The position numbers were made by a program, and so were the translations under genes. The notes under the pieces were generated by a model. That model was not told where the DNA came from. It saw only the letters and a program-made list of their open reading frames with translations, and searched no databases. Positions 1 through 7,733 of a stretch of DNA of 52,267 nucleotides are shown here, piece after piece; within the stretch, counting starts at the first letter, position 1, and every line of letters begins with the position of its first letter. This DNA comes from Chloroflexota bacterium (GTDB taxonomy: Bacteria > Chloroflexota > Dormibacteria > Dormibacterales > Dormibacteraceae): positions 1 to 52,267 of the forward strand of contig VBEF01000038.1 in assembly GCA_005881275.1 (NCBI GenBank), given 5' to 3'.

Positions 1-712
1 AAGCTGACATGTGCAGCTGGTTCGTGACCAACAAGGGGAGAAGGGCAAGCTCGCCGCCCAGGCCGATCTGGATCAGCAGGACAAGCGTCGCGGTGACGGC
101 CAGCACGCGGATGACCGTGCTGCGGCCACCCGACCGGTTGTGCCCCGCCTTGTCGTCGAAGTCGATTCGGCTGTGATGATCGGCGAGCGTGTAACCCCGA
201 AACACCGCGGCCACCAAGATCGCCGAGATGAGAGGCAGCACGGCGCCGGCGAGCATCACGTCGTGGATCGGCAGGCGGTCGATGAGAGCGCCGCCCGCGC
301 CCGCACCGACGGCCTCCGCAATCACCCACTGCGAGGCGAGCAGCGCAAGACCCGTAGCGCGGAGCCGTGAATGCAGCGCGGTACCCAGGTACGAGCGTGC
401 GATCGGCCCAACCGCGACCATCATCCCGGACGCGAGCAGGTAGCTGACCGCGATGAGCGCGACGGAGTCGACGCGGGACAGCAGGACGATGAACGCCGCG
501 TACAGAACCTGTGATGCGATGAGCGGTGCGCGGTATCCGACTCGGTCGGCCACCACTCCCCAGAGCCACTCAAACGCGAACATGCCGAACCCGAACATGG
601 ACAGCGTCAGGCCCGTCGCCTCAGGGCTCGCGCGGAGCTGCACCAGCTCCAGCGGAAGGCAGATCTGCAGCAGCCCTGTCGCGAGAGTCGAGAAGGCGAG
701 AGCGCCGATCAT
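1..712 (-). CDS. MFS transporter, 5' part (runs off left edge)
   Basis: Reading the minus strand from the ATG at 712 gives an uninterrupted membrane protein to the window edge. About 237 residues are visible. The first two helices flank a loop reading GVVADRVGYRAP, the usual MFS signature between TM2 and TM3 (G-x-x-x-D-R-x-G). Six hydrophobic segments are followed by a hydrophilic central loop (around FDDKAGHNRSGG) and the start of the second half, the MFS 6+6 plan. A GGAG lies just upstream of the start. The gene is divergent from the isomerase gene at 789. Substrate unknown; the C-terminal half lies outside the window. Confidence 0.85.
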   Translation of the reverse strand, partial: MIGALAFSTLATGLLQICLPLELVQLRASPEATGLTLSMFGFGMFAFEWLWGVVADRVGYRAPLIASQVLYAAFIVLLSRVDSVALIAVSYLLASGMMVAVGPIARSYLGTALHSRLRATGLALLASQWVIAEAVGAGAGGALIDRLPIHDVMLAGAVLPLISAILVAAVFRGYTLADHHSRIDFDDKAGHNRSGGRSTVIRVLAVTATLVLLIQIGLGGELALLPLLVTNQLHMSA

Positions 713-788
713 CGCTCCGCTCCGGCTCTTGATCAGTGGTTCGGTAATCAACGAACGATATGCGGTGGCGCGACAATGGCGCGGATCG
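713..788. promoter_or_regulatory. Divergent intergenic region with a small inverted repeat
   Basis: These 76 bp separate the start codons of the MFS transporter (minus) and the isomerase (plus), so they must contain or overlap both promoters. An inverted repeat GTTCG-N8-CGAAC lies at 739-756 and could be an operator shared by both genes. No clear -35/-10 pair could be assigned. The operator role is inference from position and symmetry only. Confidence 0.35.
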
Positions 789-1745
789 ATGGGTGGCGTT
801 GAACGCCCGCGCTTGGGCGTCGTGACCGAAGCATTCGCGAATCGCCCGCTCGTCGATGTCATGGACTGGATCGTTGCGAACGCGCCCACCGTCGCCGCGC
901 TCGAGGTCGGCGCGGGCGGCTACGCGCCGACGGGGCACTGCGATCTGCCTCGCCTGCTGCGCGACGCGTCGGCCCGCAAGCGCTGGCTGAGCGAGATCAC
1001 CGCGCGTGGCCTGAGCGTCGCCGCGCTCAACGTCTGGGGCAACCCGCTCCATCCCGACGAAGCCATCGCCACACAGCACGACGCGGACCTACGCGACGCG
1101 GTGCGTCTTGCCGCATTGATCGGCGTCGACCGCGTGGTCGCGCTGGCCGGCTGTCCGGCGGGGGCGGCGGGCGACCGCACGCCGCACTTCGCCGGCGGCG
1201 GATGGCTTCCCTATCTCGAGTCGATACACGAGGCGCAGTGGAAAGATGCGGTGGCGCCCTACTGGTCGGGCGTCGCCGAGTTTGCAGCACGCGAGCATCC
1301 GCGGCTCCTGGTCTGTCTCGAGCTGCATCCCGGGACGGTCGTGTACAACGTCGAGACCTTCGACCGGATCGCAGCGCTGGGCGACTCGATCGCGGCCAAC
1401 ATCGACCCGAGCCATTTCTTCTGGATGGGCATGGACCCGATGGCCGTCGTCAAGGCGGTCGGCGTGCGTGCCGGCCACTGCCACGGCAAGGATGTCGTGT
1501 TCGCGAAACACAGCCTTGCGCTCAACGGGTTGCTCGACCGCCGCTGGCCGCGGCCCCCGGAGGAGATGCCCTGGAACTTTGGAGTGGTCGGACGCGGGCA
1601 TGACCCGGCCTGGTGGCGCTCGTTCGCCGCCGCCCTGACGCGTTCGACCCGCGTTCACACCATCGCGGTCGAGCACGAAGACCCGTTTGTGCCCCCGGAG
1701 GAAGGCATCCCGGAAGCGGCCAAGGTCCTGGCGGCCCCACCGTGA
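789..1745 (+). CDS. Sugar phosphate isomerase/epimerase family protein (TIM barrel)
   Basis: 318 residues. The fold is the xylose-isomerase-like / AP-endonuclease-2 TIM barrel. Visible barrel strands include LGVVTEAF at the N-terminus, LVCLELHPG around residue 175 (a metal-binding Glu strand), ANIDPSHFFWMGMDP around 205 (Asp/His strand), AGHCHGKDVVF around 235 and TIAVEHEDP near the end. These Glu, Asp, His and His positions are the usual divalent-metal ligands of the family. The likely role is isomerisation or epimerisation of a keto-sugar or inosose in the cytoplasm. The ATG at 789 gives a normal family length; an in-frame GTG at 765 is possible. Frame upstream of this is antisense to the MFS gene and is not coding. 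The next three dehydrogenase/isomerase genes point to one catabolic pathway. Exact substrate unknown. Confidence 0.85.
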   Translation: MGGVERPRLGVVTEAFANRPLVDVMDWIVANAPTVAALEVGAGGYAPTGHCDLPRLLRDASARKRWLSEITARGLSVAALNVWGNPLHPDEAIATQHDADLRDAVRLAALIGVDRVVALAGCPAGAAGDRTPHFAGGGWLPYLESIHEAQWKDAVAPYWSGVAEFAAREHPRLLVCLELHPGTVVYNVETFDRIAALGDSIAANIDPSHFFWMGMDPMAVVKAVGVRAGHCHGKDVVFAKHSLALNGLLDRRWPRPPEEMPWNFGVVGRGHDPAWWRSFAAALTRSTRVHTIAVEHEDPFVPPEEGIPEAAKVLAAPP

Positions 1746-1755
1746 GGCCCGGGTG

Positions 1756-1799
1756 TTGACACCGCAAACCCTTTCGTATAGGGTCGGTGGAACGTTCCA
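1756..1799 (+). promoter_or_regulatory. Promoter with LacI-type palindromic operator
   Basis: TTGACA at 1756-1761 and TAGGGT at 1779-1784 are separated by 17 bp. The perfect palindrome TGGAACGTTCCA follows at 1788-1799, three bases after the -10 and therefore over the start of transcription. The arrangement is repeated almost exactly at 5981-6023. A central CG in a short perfect palindrome is typical of LacI/GalR-family operators. The gene downstream starts at 1826. Confidence 0.7.
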
Positions 1800-1825
1800 A
1801 CATATTCAAATGAGGTCGGGGCGAG

Positions 1826-2956
1826 ATGGCGGACCGGCTTAGGGTAGGGGTGATCGGGTGCGGCTTGATCGCCCAGGTGATGCACCTCAACTACCTCCGC
1901 GAGCTCTCCGACCGATTCGAGGTCGCGGCGGTCTGCGACCTGTCGGCGGAGGTCCGGGCGGCCTGCGCCCGCGAGTACGGGGTCACGGAGCAGTACGAAT
2001 CCTGGCAGGAGCTCGTGACGCGGCCGCTGGACGCCGTGCTCGTCCTCACGTCCGGCAGCCATGCCCCGATCGCTGTCGCGGCCGCCGAGGCGGGCCTTCA
2101 CGTCCTGGTCGAGAAGCCGATGTGTTTTTCCGTCGCGGAGGGCCAGGAGATGGTCGCCGCCGCCGACAGGGCGGGCAAGGTGCTGATGGTCGGGTACAAC
2201 AAGCGCTACGACCCGGCTTACCGGCGCCTCATCGAGGAGTCGCGCAAATTGGCCGACCTGCGGCTGCTCCGCATCACAACACTCGAGTCGCCGATCCCGC
2301 CATACGTGCAGCACTACAACCTTCGCCGCGGCGGACCATTGCCCAAGGCGCTCGTGCAGACGCTGAAGGACGACGACGACGCCCGCATCGACGCAGCGCT
2401 CCCCGACGCCGACTCGCTGTCGCGATGGGCGTATCGAAATGTGCTGCTCGACAGCCTGGTGCATGAGCTGAACGCCATGCGCGGCGTGGTTGGTGAACCG
2501 GAGAGCCTTCTTTTCGCGGACCTCCGCGAGAACGGCGTCACCGCGGTCTTCAAGTACGGCTCGGCGCAGTGCGTGTTGACCTGGGTCGATCTGCCTGTGA
2601 TCGCGCGCTACCAGATGGAGTTTGCCTTTTACTCGCCGGAGCGCCGGGTGACTCTGTCGTTTCCCTCCCCATTCCTCCGCAGCATGCCCACGACGCTGAT
2701 CACGGAGGAGGGCGAGGCCGACTCACCCCACGCATCGCGCACGGAAGAGGTGACCTCGTATCGCGAGAGCTTCAAGGAGGAGCTCATGCACTTTCATGAG
2801 TGCGTGACGACCGGCCGGCAGCCGATCACATCAGGCAAGGACTCCCTGCACGACATTGCGCTGTGCGAATCGCTGGTCGCGGTGCACCGCAGCCGGGCGC
2901 CGCGCGACCATCCGTCCGAACCCGCGATGGCGGCGGCGCCCACTAAGCGCTCGTGA
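1826..2956 (+). CDS. Gfo/Idh/MocA family oxidoreductase
   Basis: 376 residues. The N-terminal Rossmann fold opens with VGVIGCGLIAQ (the GxGxxA-type NAD(P) site). The conserved catalytic lysine motif reads VEKP near residue 99. A GYNKRYDP segment near 128 matches the substrate-domain entry of the family, and a C-terminal alpha/beta domain follows. Expected to oxidise or reduce a sugar, sugar phosphate or cyclitol with NAD(P). It is the first gene after the 1756-1799 promoter/operator and overlaps the next gene by 4 bases (GTGA), so it heads an operon reaching at least 5930. Compared with typical members it has an insert around residues 165-200. Substrate not predictable from sequence alone. 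Confidence 0.88.
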   Translation: MADRLRVGVIGCGLIAQVMHLNYLRELSDRFEVAAVCDLSAEVRAACAREYGVTEQYESWQELVTRPLDAVLVLTSGSHAPIAVAAAEAGLHVLVEKPMCFSVAEGQEMVAAADRAGKVLMVGYNKRYDPAYRRLIEESRKLADLRLLRITTLESPIPPYVQHYNLRRGGPLPKALVQTLKDDDDARIDAALPDADSLSRWAYRNVLLDSLVHELNAMRGVVGEPESLLFADLRENGVTAVFKYGSAQCVLTWVDLPVIARYQMEFAFYSPERRVTLSFPSPFLRSMPTTLITEEGEADSPHASRTEEVTSYRESFKEELMHFHECVTTGRQPITSGKDSLHDIALCESLVAVHRSRAPRDHPSEPAMAAAPTKRS

Positions 2957-3870
2957 CGGACATGCGCGATGTGGTGGTAATCGCCAACGCCCCAGTCAGC
3001 TATGGCGCATTCGAGCTGACCGTCGGGATCATGCCCGACGTCCCGGACGGCGCCACCGTGCTCGACCAGGTGGCGGACGCCGGATACGCCGGAGTGGACC
3101 TCGGCCCGCTCGGCTATTTCGGTTACGGAGAGGAGCTCGCCTCGAGCCTGCGACGCCGAAGCCTTTCGCTGTCAGGCGGATTTTTCGAGCTCCCGTTCAG
3201 CGAGCTCGACAAGATGCCGGTCGCGCTGCGCGAGCTGGGTTCGCTGCTCGATGTCTTCGACGCCGCCGGGAGCAAGAATGGGCTGAAGCCGAAGCCGACC
3301 CTGGCCGACATCGGGAGCGAGCTGCGAAGGTCGCGACCTGGCCAGGCAGCGAAGGACCGCTCCCTTGGCTTCGATGACGAAACGTGGAAGAAGTTCGCCG
3401 AGGGCGTCGAGATGGCTGCCTCGCTGTGTCGCGAGCGCGGGTATGAGCCGACGTTCCACCACGAGACGGGGACCCGCGTCGAAGCGCCCTGGGAGATCGA
3501 GAAGGTGCTCGAGCTGACGTCGATCGGCGTCTGCCTCGACACCGGGCACCTTCTGCTCGGGGGCGGCGACCCATTGCGGGCGATGCGCGAGTGGCAGGCG
3601 CGAATCAACCACCTTCATCTCAAAGACGCGCGACGCGCAGTCGTCGAAGCGATCGTGCGCGAAGCCGCGCCGGTCGACGAGATCTGGCGGAGGCGAGCAT
3701 TCTGCCGCCTCGGAGAAGGCGACCTGGACGTCGATGGCATGCTGGACGAGATCCGCGGGTCATATTCGGGCTGGATCGTCGTCGAGCAGGACGTCCTGCC
3801 AGACGCCGACGGCACGGCCGCCGCGGATCAGCGGGCGAACCGCGCGTACCTGGCCGCGCGGGGGTTCTAA
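2953..3870 (+). CDS. IolE-like sugar phosphate isomerase/epimerase (inosose dehydratase-like)
   Basis: 305 residues, GTG start overlapping the previous stop. TIM-barrel protein of the IolE/xylose-isomerase-like superfamily. The opening IANAPVSYGAFE, the FHHETGTRVEAPWEIE segment near residue 170, the CLDTGHLLLGGGDPL segment near 196 and the INHLHLKDAR segment near 220 match the pattern of 2-keto-myo-inositol dehydratases, including the Glu, Asp, His and His metal ligands. The role would be dehydration or isomerisation of an inosose. The flanking inositol-dehydrogenase-like genes support a cyclitol pathway. IolB, IolC and IolD homologues are not in the window, so the route may be incomplete here or different. 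Confidence 0.82.
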   Translation: MTDMRDVVVIANAPVSYGAFELTVGIMPDVPDGATVLDQVADAGYAGVDLGPLGYFGYGEELASSLRRRSLSLSGGFFELPFSELDKMPVALRELGSLLDVFDAAGSKNGLKPKPTLADIGSELRRSRPGQAAKDRSLGFDDETWKKFAEGVEMAASLCRERGYEPTFHHETGTRVEAPWEIEKVLELTSIGVCLDTGHLLLGGGDPLRAMREWQARINHLHLKDARRAVVEAIVREAAPVDEIWRRRAFCRLGEGDLDVDGMLDEIRGSYSGWIVVEQDVLPDADGTAAADQRANRAYLAARGF

Positions 3871-3873
3871 GCC

Positions 3874-4797
3874 GTGGCGCAGCTCAAGTTGGGCCTGGCC
3901 GGGGCAGGGCGCATGGGGCGCAACCACCTCCGCGCACTCGCGGCCTCGACGCACGTCAAGGTGACCGCCATCGCGGAGCCGGTCGAGAGCACGCGGCGAT
4001 CGCTGCAGTCCAGCGACATCCACATGTACGCAGACCTGGATCAGATGCTGGATTCGGCCGCGATCGACGCCGTGCTGGTCTGTGTGCCGAGCGACAAACA
4101 CCTCGCGACCGTCAAGCGGCTTGTCAGCGCCGGGATGCCGACGCTGTGCGAAAAACCGGTCGGGGTCACCGCGTCCGACGCCGAGCAAGCCTCCGCGCTG
4201 GTGGCCGCCGCCGGGCTGCCATTCCAGGTTGGATTCTGGAGGCGGTTCGTGCCGATGCTGCAAGACCTGCGCGACCGCATCGCGCACGGAAAGCTCGGCG
4301 ACATCTACGCGGTGGCGAACTTCCAGTGGGACGGGGAGCCGCCCAGCTCGAATTTCCGCGCCCACAGCGGCGGCATCTTCGTCGACATGGGGGTGCACGA
4401 GTTCGATCAGACGCGGTGGCTCGTCGGGCAGGAGTTCGGCCCGATCACGTCGCTTGCGTCCGGTGTGGCCGAGGAGCCCTGGCCGGGCGACCCCGAAAGC
4501 GCGCATGCAATGGCAGAGCTGTCGGGCGGAACGACTGCGTTCGTCTCGCTGGGCCGGCGCTTTCCTCTCGGTGACGTGTGCAAGGTCGAGGTTTTCGGGA
4601 CCAGGGGCGCAGAGGAATGCAAGTTTCTGTGGCCGCCCACCGCGGACGACACATTCTTCGGTGCGCTGCGCCTCCAGGCGGAGAGCTTCGCGCGGCACGT
4701 GCATGGAGCACCTCTCGAAGGGGCGAGCGCGAGCGACGCGGCGGCGGCTCTCGAGGCGGCCCAGCGCGCGGCCGCCCAGGTGATGTCCCCGACGTGA
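3874..4797 (+). CDS. Gfo/Idh/MocA family dehydrogenase (inositol 2-dehydrogenase-like)
   Basis: 307 residues from a GTG, 3 bases after the preceding stop. The Rossmann motif GLAGAGRMGRNHL is at residues 7-19, the CEKPVGV motif near 92 supplies the catalytic Lys, and the DMGVHEFDQTRWL segment near 171 contains the His/Asp pair seen in inositol and glucose-fructose dehydrogenases. It is shorter than the usual 330-340 residues because the C-terminal domain is trimmed. Likely NAD-dependent oxidation of a cyclitol or sugar, acting next to the IolE-like dehydratase. Overlaps the next gene by 4 bases. Confidence 0.85.
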   Translation: MAQLKLGLAGAGRMGRNHLRALAASTHVKVTAIAEPVESTRRSLQSSDIHMYADLDQMLDSAAIDAVLVCVPSDKHLATVKRLVSAGMPTLCEKPVGVTASDAEQASALVAAAGLPFQVGFWRRFVPMLQDLRDRIAHGKLGDIYAVANFQWDGEPPSSNFRAHSGGIFVDMGVHEFDQTRWLVGQEFGPITSLASGVAEEPWPGDPESAHAMAELSGGTTAFVSLGRRFPLGDVCKVEVFGTRGAEECKFLWPPTADDTFFGALRLQAESFARHVHGAPLEGASASDAAAALEAAQRAAAQVMSPT

Positions 4798-5930
4798 GCG
4801 GACCTCAGATCGGGATCGGCATCGTCGGGTACGGAATGATGGGCAAGGCCCATGCCTACGGATACGCCGTCGCGCCCCTGATGAGGAAGCTTCCCTACCG
4901 CCCTCAGGTCCGCGTGATCAGCGGCCGCGACGCAACCAGGGTTGCGGCCGCCGCCGCCGCATACGGCATCCAATCCTGGGTCGCAGACTGGGGCGAGCTC
5001 GTCCGGCGGCCGGACGTGGACGTCGTCGACATATGTACGCCGCCGGGCACGCACGCCGAGATTGCCACCGCGGCGGCCGCCGCGGGCAAGGCCGTGATCT
5101 GCGAGAAGCCCCTCGCAGTCTCGTACGCCCAGGCCGCCTCGGTCCGCGACGCGGTGGAGCGCGCGCACGTTCTGAACGCTGTGGGCTTCAACTATCGCCG
5201 GCTGCCTGCGGTGTCGCTGATGAAGCGGATGATCGACGAGGGCGCCGTCGGAAAAGTCAGGCTCGTCCGCGGGAGCTGGCTGTCCGACGAGTTCGTCGAT
5301 CCGACGATCCCATTCGACTGGCGCTTCGACCGGTCGATGGGCGGCAGCACGATCGCCGACCTGGGGAGCCACCTGATCGACATGGCGACCTGGATGGCGG
5401 GACCGGTCGACGAGGTCAGCGGCCAATCCGAAACATTCGTCCGGGAGCGGTCGCGGCGCGAGGTCACGGTGGACGAGGCCTCATCGGCATTGGTCCGTTT
5501 CGCGTCGGGGGCTCGCGGCGTTTTTGAGATGGCGCGCACAGCCGTACGGCGGCCGTGCGATCTGACGCTCGAGGTCAACGGCGACCGGGGCACGCTGGTT
5601 TTCGAATACGCCCGGCTGAATGAGCTCCTCTACGGAGATGGACAAGACCGTGCCGACCTCTATGGCATGCGGCGCATCCGAGCCGAACATTCGAGCCACC
5701 CCTACGCCAAGGACTGGTGGCCGATCGGCCAGGGCGTCGGGTACGGGTCGAGCTTCGTGAACCATCTCGGCGACCTGCTCGAGCGATGGCCGGAAGGGCC
5801 GTGGGATCCCGGCTTTGCGCAGGGAGCCGCCGTGCAGGCGGTGTGCGAGGCGATCGAGCGTTCGGCGGCCGAACGGCGGTGGGTACAGGTCGCTGAAGTC
5901 ACCGCGGCGGCATCGCCGGTCCGGCCGTAG
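4794..5930 (+). CDS. Gfo/Idh/MocA family oxidoreductase
   Basis: 378 residues, GTG start in a GTGA overlap with the preceding stop. The nucleotide-binding loop reads GIVGYGMMGKAHAYGY, the catalytic motif CEKPLAV lies near residue 102, and GFNYRRLPAV near 130 and IADLGSHLIDMATW near 186 are the usual substrate-domain elements. It is the third dehydrogenase in one operon (1826-5930), so the pathway probably has several redox steps or accepts stereoisomers. A double-hairpin repeat follows immediately and separates it from the next promoter. Confidence 0.87.
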   Translation: MSGPQIGIGIVGYGMMGKAHAYGYAVAPLMRKLPYRPQVRVISGRDATRVAAAAAAYGIQSWVADWGELVRRPDVDVVDICTPPGTHAEIATAAAAAGKAVICEKPLAVSYAQAASVRDAVERAHVLNAVGFNYRRLPAVSLMKRMIDEGAVGKVRLVRGSWLSDEFVDPTIPFDWRFDRSMGGSTIADLGSHLIDMATWMAGPVDEVSGQSETFVRERSRREVTVDEASSALVRFASGARGVFEMARTAVRRPCDLTLEVNGDRGTLVFEYARLNELLYGDGQDRADLYGMRRIRAEHSSHPYAKDWWPIGQGVGYGSSFVNHLGDLLERWPEGPWDPGFAQGAAVQAVCEAIERSAAERRWVQVAEVTAAASPVRP

Positions 5931-5933
5931 CCC

Positions 5934-5969
5934 CGGCTTCGCCGCCGCCTCCCCATAAATGGGGAGGAG
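5934..5969. repeat. Double-hairpin intergenic repeat, copy 1
   Basis: A short hairpin, CGGC-TTC-GCCG (5934-5944), is followed by a 9-bp perfect stem, CCTCCCCAT-AA-ATGGGGAGG (5948-5967). The same two-hairpin plan occurs at 18331-18368 and 29467-29505. Here it starts 3 bases after the stop codon of the dehydrogenase gene and ends 11 bases before a promoter. It could stabilise the upstream mRNA 3' end or act as a weak terminator, but there is no U tract. Confidence 0.7.
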
Positions 5970-5980
5970 TTAAATCGTTC

Positions 5981-6023
5981 TTGACGGAGAACGGGGGTTG
6001 GCCTATGGTTCTGGAACGCTCCA
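5981..6023 (+). promoter_or_regulatory. Promoter with LacI-type operator (second copy)
   Basis: TTGACG at 5981-5986 and TATGGT at 6004-6009 are spaced by 17 bp. TGGAACGCTCCA at 6012-6023 differs from the perfect palindrome at 1788-1799 by one base. The matching geometry implies that the permease operon and the dehydrogenase operon are controlled by the same repressor. Confidence 0.75.
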
Positions 6024-6074
6024 AAACGTGGGGTCTTCGGTGTAATTGTTGTCGCTCGTTCAGGGGAGGGAAGC

Positions 6075-7715
6075 ATGGCGAGCTCCAGCGCATCCGTGGG
6101 AGGCAAGGCTGTGGCCGGCCAGGGCCTCTTCACCCGTCAGTCGTCCGGGCTTGTCCGGGAGCTGGGCATCCCGGCCGCGACCGGCATCGCGCTCGCGTCC
6201 GTCGCGGTCGTCAACACCTTCATCAACTTCAATGCCGGTCTGGTCTCGTTCAACCAGGCCGACATGACCCTGCCCCTCCTGCTCGGGGCAGGCATCTGGC
6301 TGGTCGCGATGTTCGCTTACAGGTACCTTCTCGAGGCGATTCCCCGAGCCGGCGGCGAGTACGTCTACCTCTCCCGCATCATCTCGCCCGCGCTGGGTGC
6401 GATGGCCGGCATAGGCATCTGCATCGCGTTCACATACATCCTCGCGGCGAACGCGAACTTCACCGCCGCGTACACCCCGTTCATGCTGACCGCGCTCGGT
6501 GCCGCCTTCAACAGCTCGGCAATAAGCGACGCTGCGAACAACGTAACCAGCCAGGGCGCGGTGGCGGCGATCAGCGTGGTCATGCTGCTCGTCGTCGGGG
6601 CGGTTTCCCTCGTGTCGATCCGGCGCCTCGCCCAGGTCATCCTTGCCCTGGTCGGCATCCAGCTGCTCGCGTTCCTGGTCCTTGGCTGGCTGCTCATCAC
6701 GCACTCGCACCAGGATTTCGTCAACGCACTCGCCTCGTTCAGCAATCACCCGAGCGCGTACAACGACATCCTGGCCGCGGCGCAGAAGGCCCAGATCCCG
6801 CTCGGGATCTCGATCGGCGCCTCGCTGACCGCGGTGCCGTTCATGGTCCTGAACTACAACGGCGTGCTGTACGCGTACTACGTCGGAGGCGAGCTCAAGC
6901 GGCCGGGACGGACATACCTCTACGCCTCGGTGATCAGCATCGCCCTGCTCGTGGTCGTTTGGCTCGGCGTGTGGCTGCTCATGCGCAACACCGTCGGCCT
7001 GGACTTCATGCAGTCGCAGGCCAAGCTCGGCGCCACCGACCCGGCCGCGTATGGCGCCATCACGAGCCTTCAGTCTTCGGCCGGGGGGCTTGGCTACGGG
7101 TTGGTTCTGTCCGGGGATCCGATCTCGAAGATCCTGATCGGCATCGCCGTGCCGTCGGCGGAGCTGGCGGTCGACCTCGCGTTCGTGGCCGTGGTCACTC
7201 GCGTCATGTTCGCGCTCGCCTTCGACCGGTTGCTTCCGATCAGCCTCGCCAAGATCAGCGAGCGCAACGCCATCCCGACCAACGCAATCATCGTCGCGGT
7301 CGTGATCGGGATCCTGTTTGCGATCCTGGCCGCGTTCGTGAACCTCTCCAACATCGTGGCCAACCTGGCGCTCTTCGTCGCCCTCATCATCGTCGCCGGC
7401 GGAGTGGCGGCGACAGCACTTCCTTACCGCCGCCCGGATCTGATCATGCGGCCGGGCCAGACGGAGCTGCCTCGCGTGGGAGGCGTTCCAGTGCCGGCGT
7501 TCTGGGGAGCCGCGACGACATTGCTTGCCGCGATCGTGGTCGTGCTGATCATCACGCACCCTGAGGTGTTCGGCAGCTTCACCTTCACCTCCGTCGGAGC
7601 GCTGGTGATCGTCCTGATTGCCGGCCCGGTCATCTACCTGATCGCGCGGCAGATGAGACTGTCTCGCTCCTCGATCGACCTGCGCCTCGCGATGCGGGAG
7701 CTGCCTCCCGAGTAA
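6075..7715 (+). CDS. APC superfamily permease
   Basis: 546 residues with 12 or more hydrophobic segments. The N-terminus (SGLVRELGIPAATGIALASV) and the IPRAGGEYVYLSRIISPALG segment near residue 90 are characteristic of the amino acid-polyamine-organocation superfamily (the PRAGG(E/D)YxY signature after TM2). A good Shine-Dalgarno (AGGGGAGGG) precedes the ATG. It is the first gene after the 5981-6023 promoter/operator and so is likely induced together with the dehydrogenase operon. The substrate may be an amino acid or amine, or a less usual compound related to the catabolic operon; sequence does not decide. The family is normally 450-500 residues, and the extra length lies in periplasmic or cytoplasmic loops around residues 230-250 and 320-350. 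Confidence 0.88.
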   Translation: MASSSASVGGKAVAGQGLFTRQSSGLVRELGIPAATGIALASVAVVNTFINFNAGLVSFNQADMTLPLLLGAGIWLVAMFAYRYLLEAIPRAGGEYVYLSRIISPALGAMAGIGICIAFTYILAANANFTAAYTPFMLTALGAAFNSSAISDAANNVTSQGAVAAISVVMLLVVGAVSLVSIRRLAQVILALVGIQLLAFLVLGWLLITHSHQDFVNALASFSNHPSAYNDILAAAQKAQIPLGISIGASLTAVPFMVLNYNGVLYAYYVGGELKRPGRTYLYASVISIALLVVVWLGVWLLMRNTVGLDFMQSQAKLGATDPAAYGAITSLQSSAGGLGYGLVLSGDPISKILIGIAVPSAELAVDLAFVAVVTRVMFALAFDRLLPISLAKISERNAIPTNAIIVAVVIGILFAILAAFVNLSNIVANLALFVALIIVAGGVAATALPYRRPDLIMRPGQTELPRVGGVPVPAFWGAATTLLAAIVVVLIITHPEVFGSFTFTSVGALVIVLIAGPVIYLIARQMRLSRSSIDLRLAMRELPPE

Positions 7716-7733
7716 GGGGTAGGCGGAGGGCTC

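Noticed and set aside
453-788. N-terminal extension of the first isomerase
   Set aside because: Lies antisense to the MFS transporter; family homology starts at about 800.
5934-5969. Intrinsic terminator
   Set aside because: Stable stem but no U run on either strand, and the element recurs as a dispersed repeat; listed as a repeat instead.
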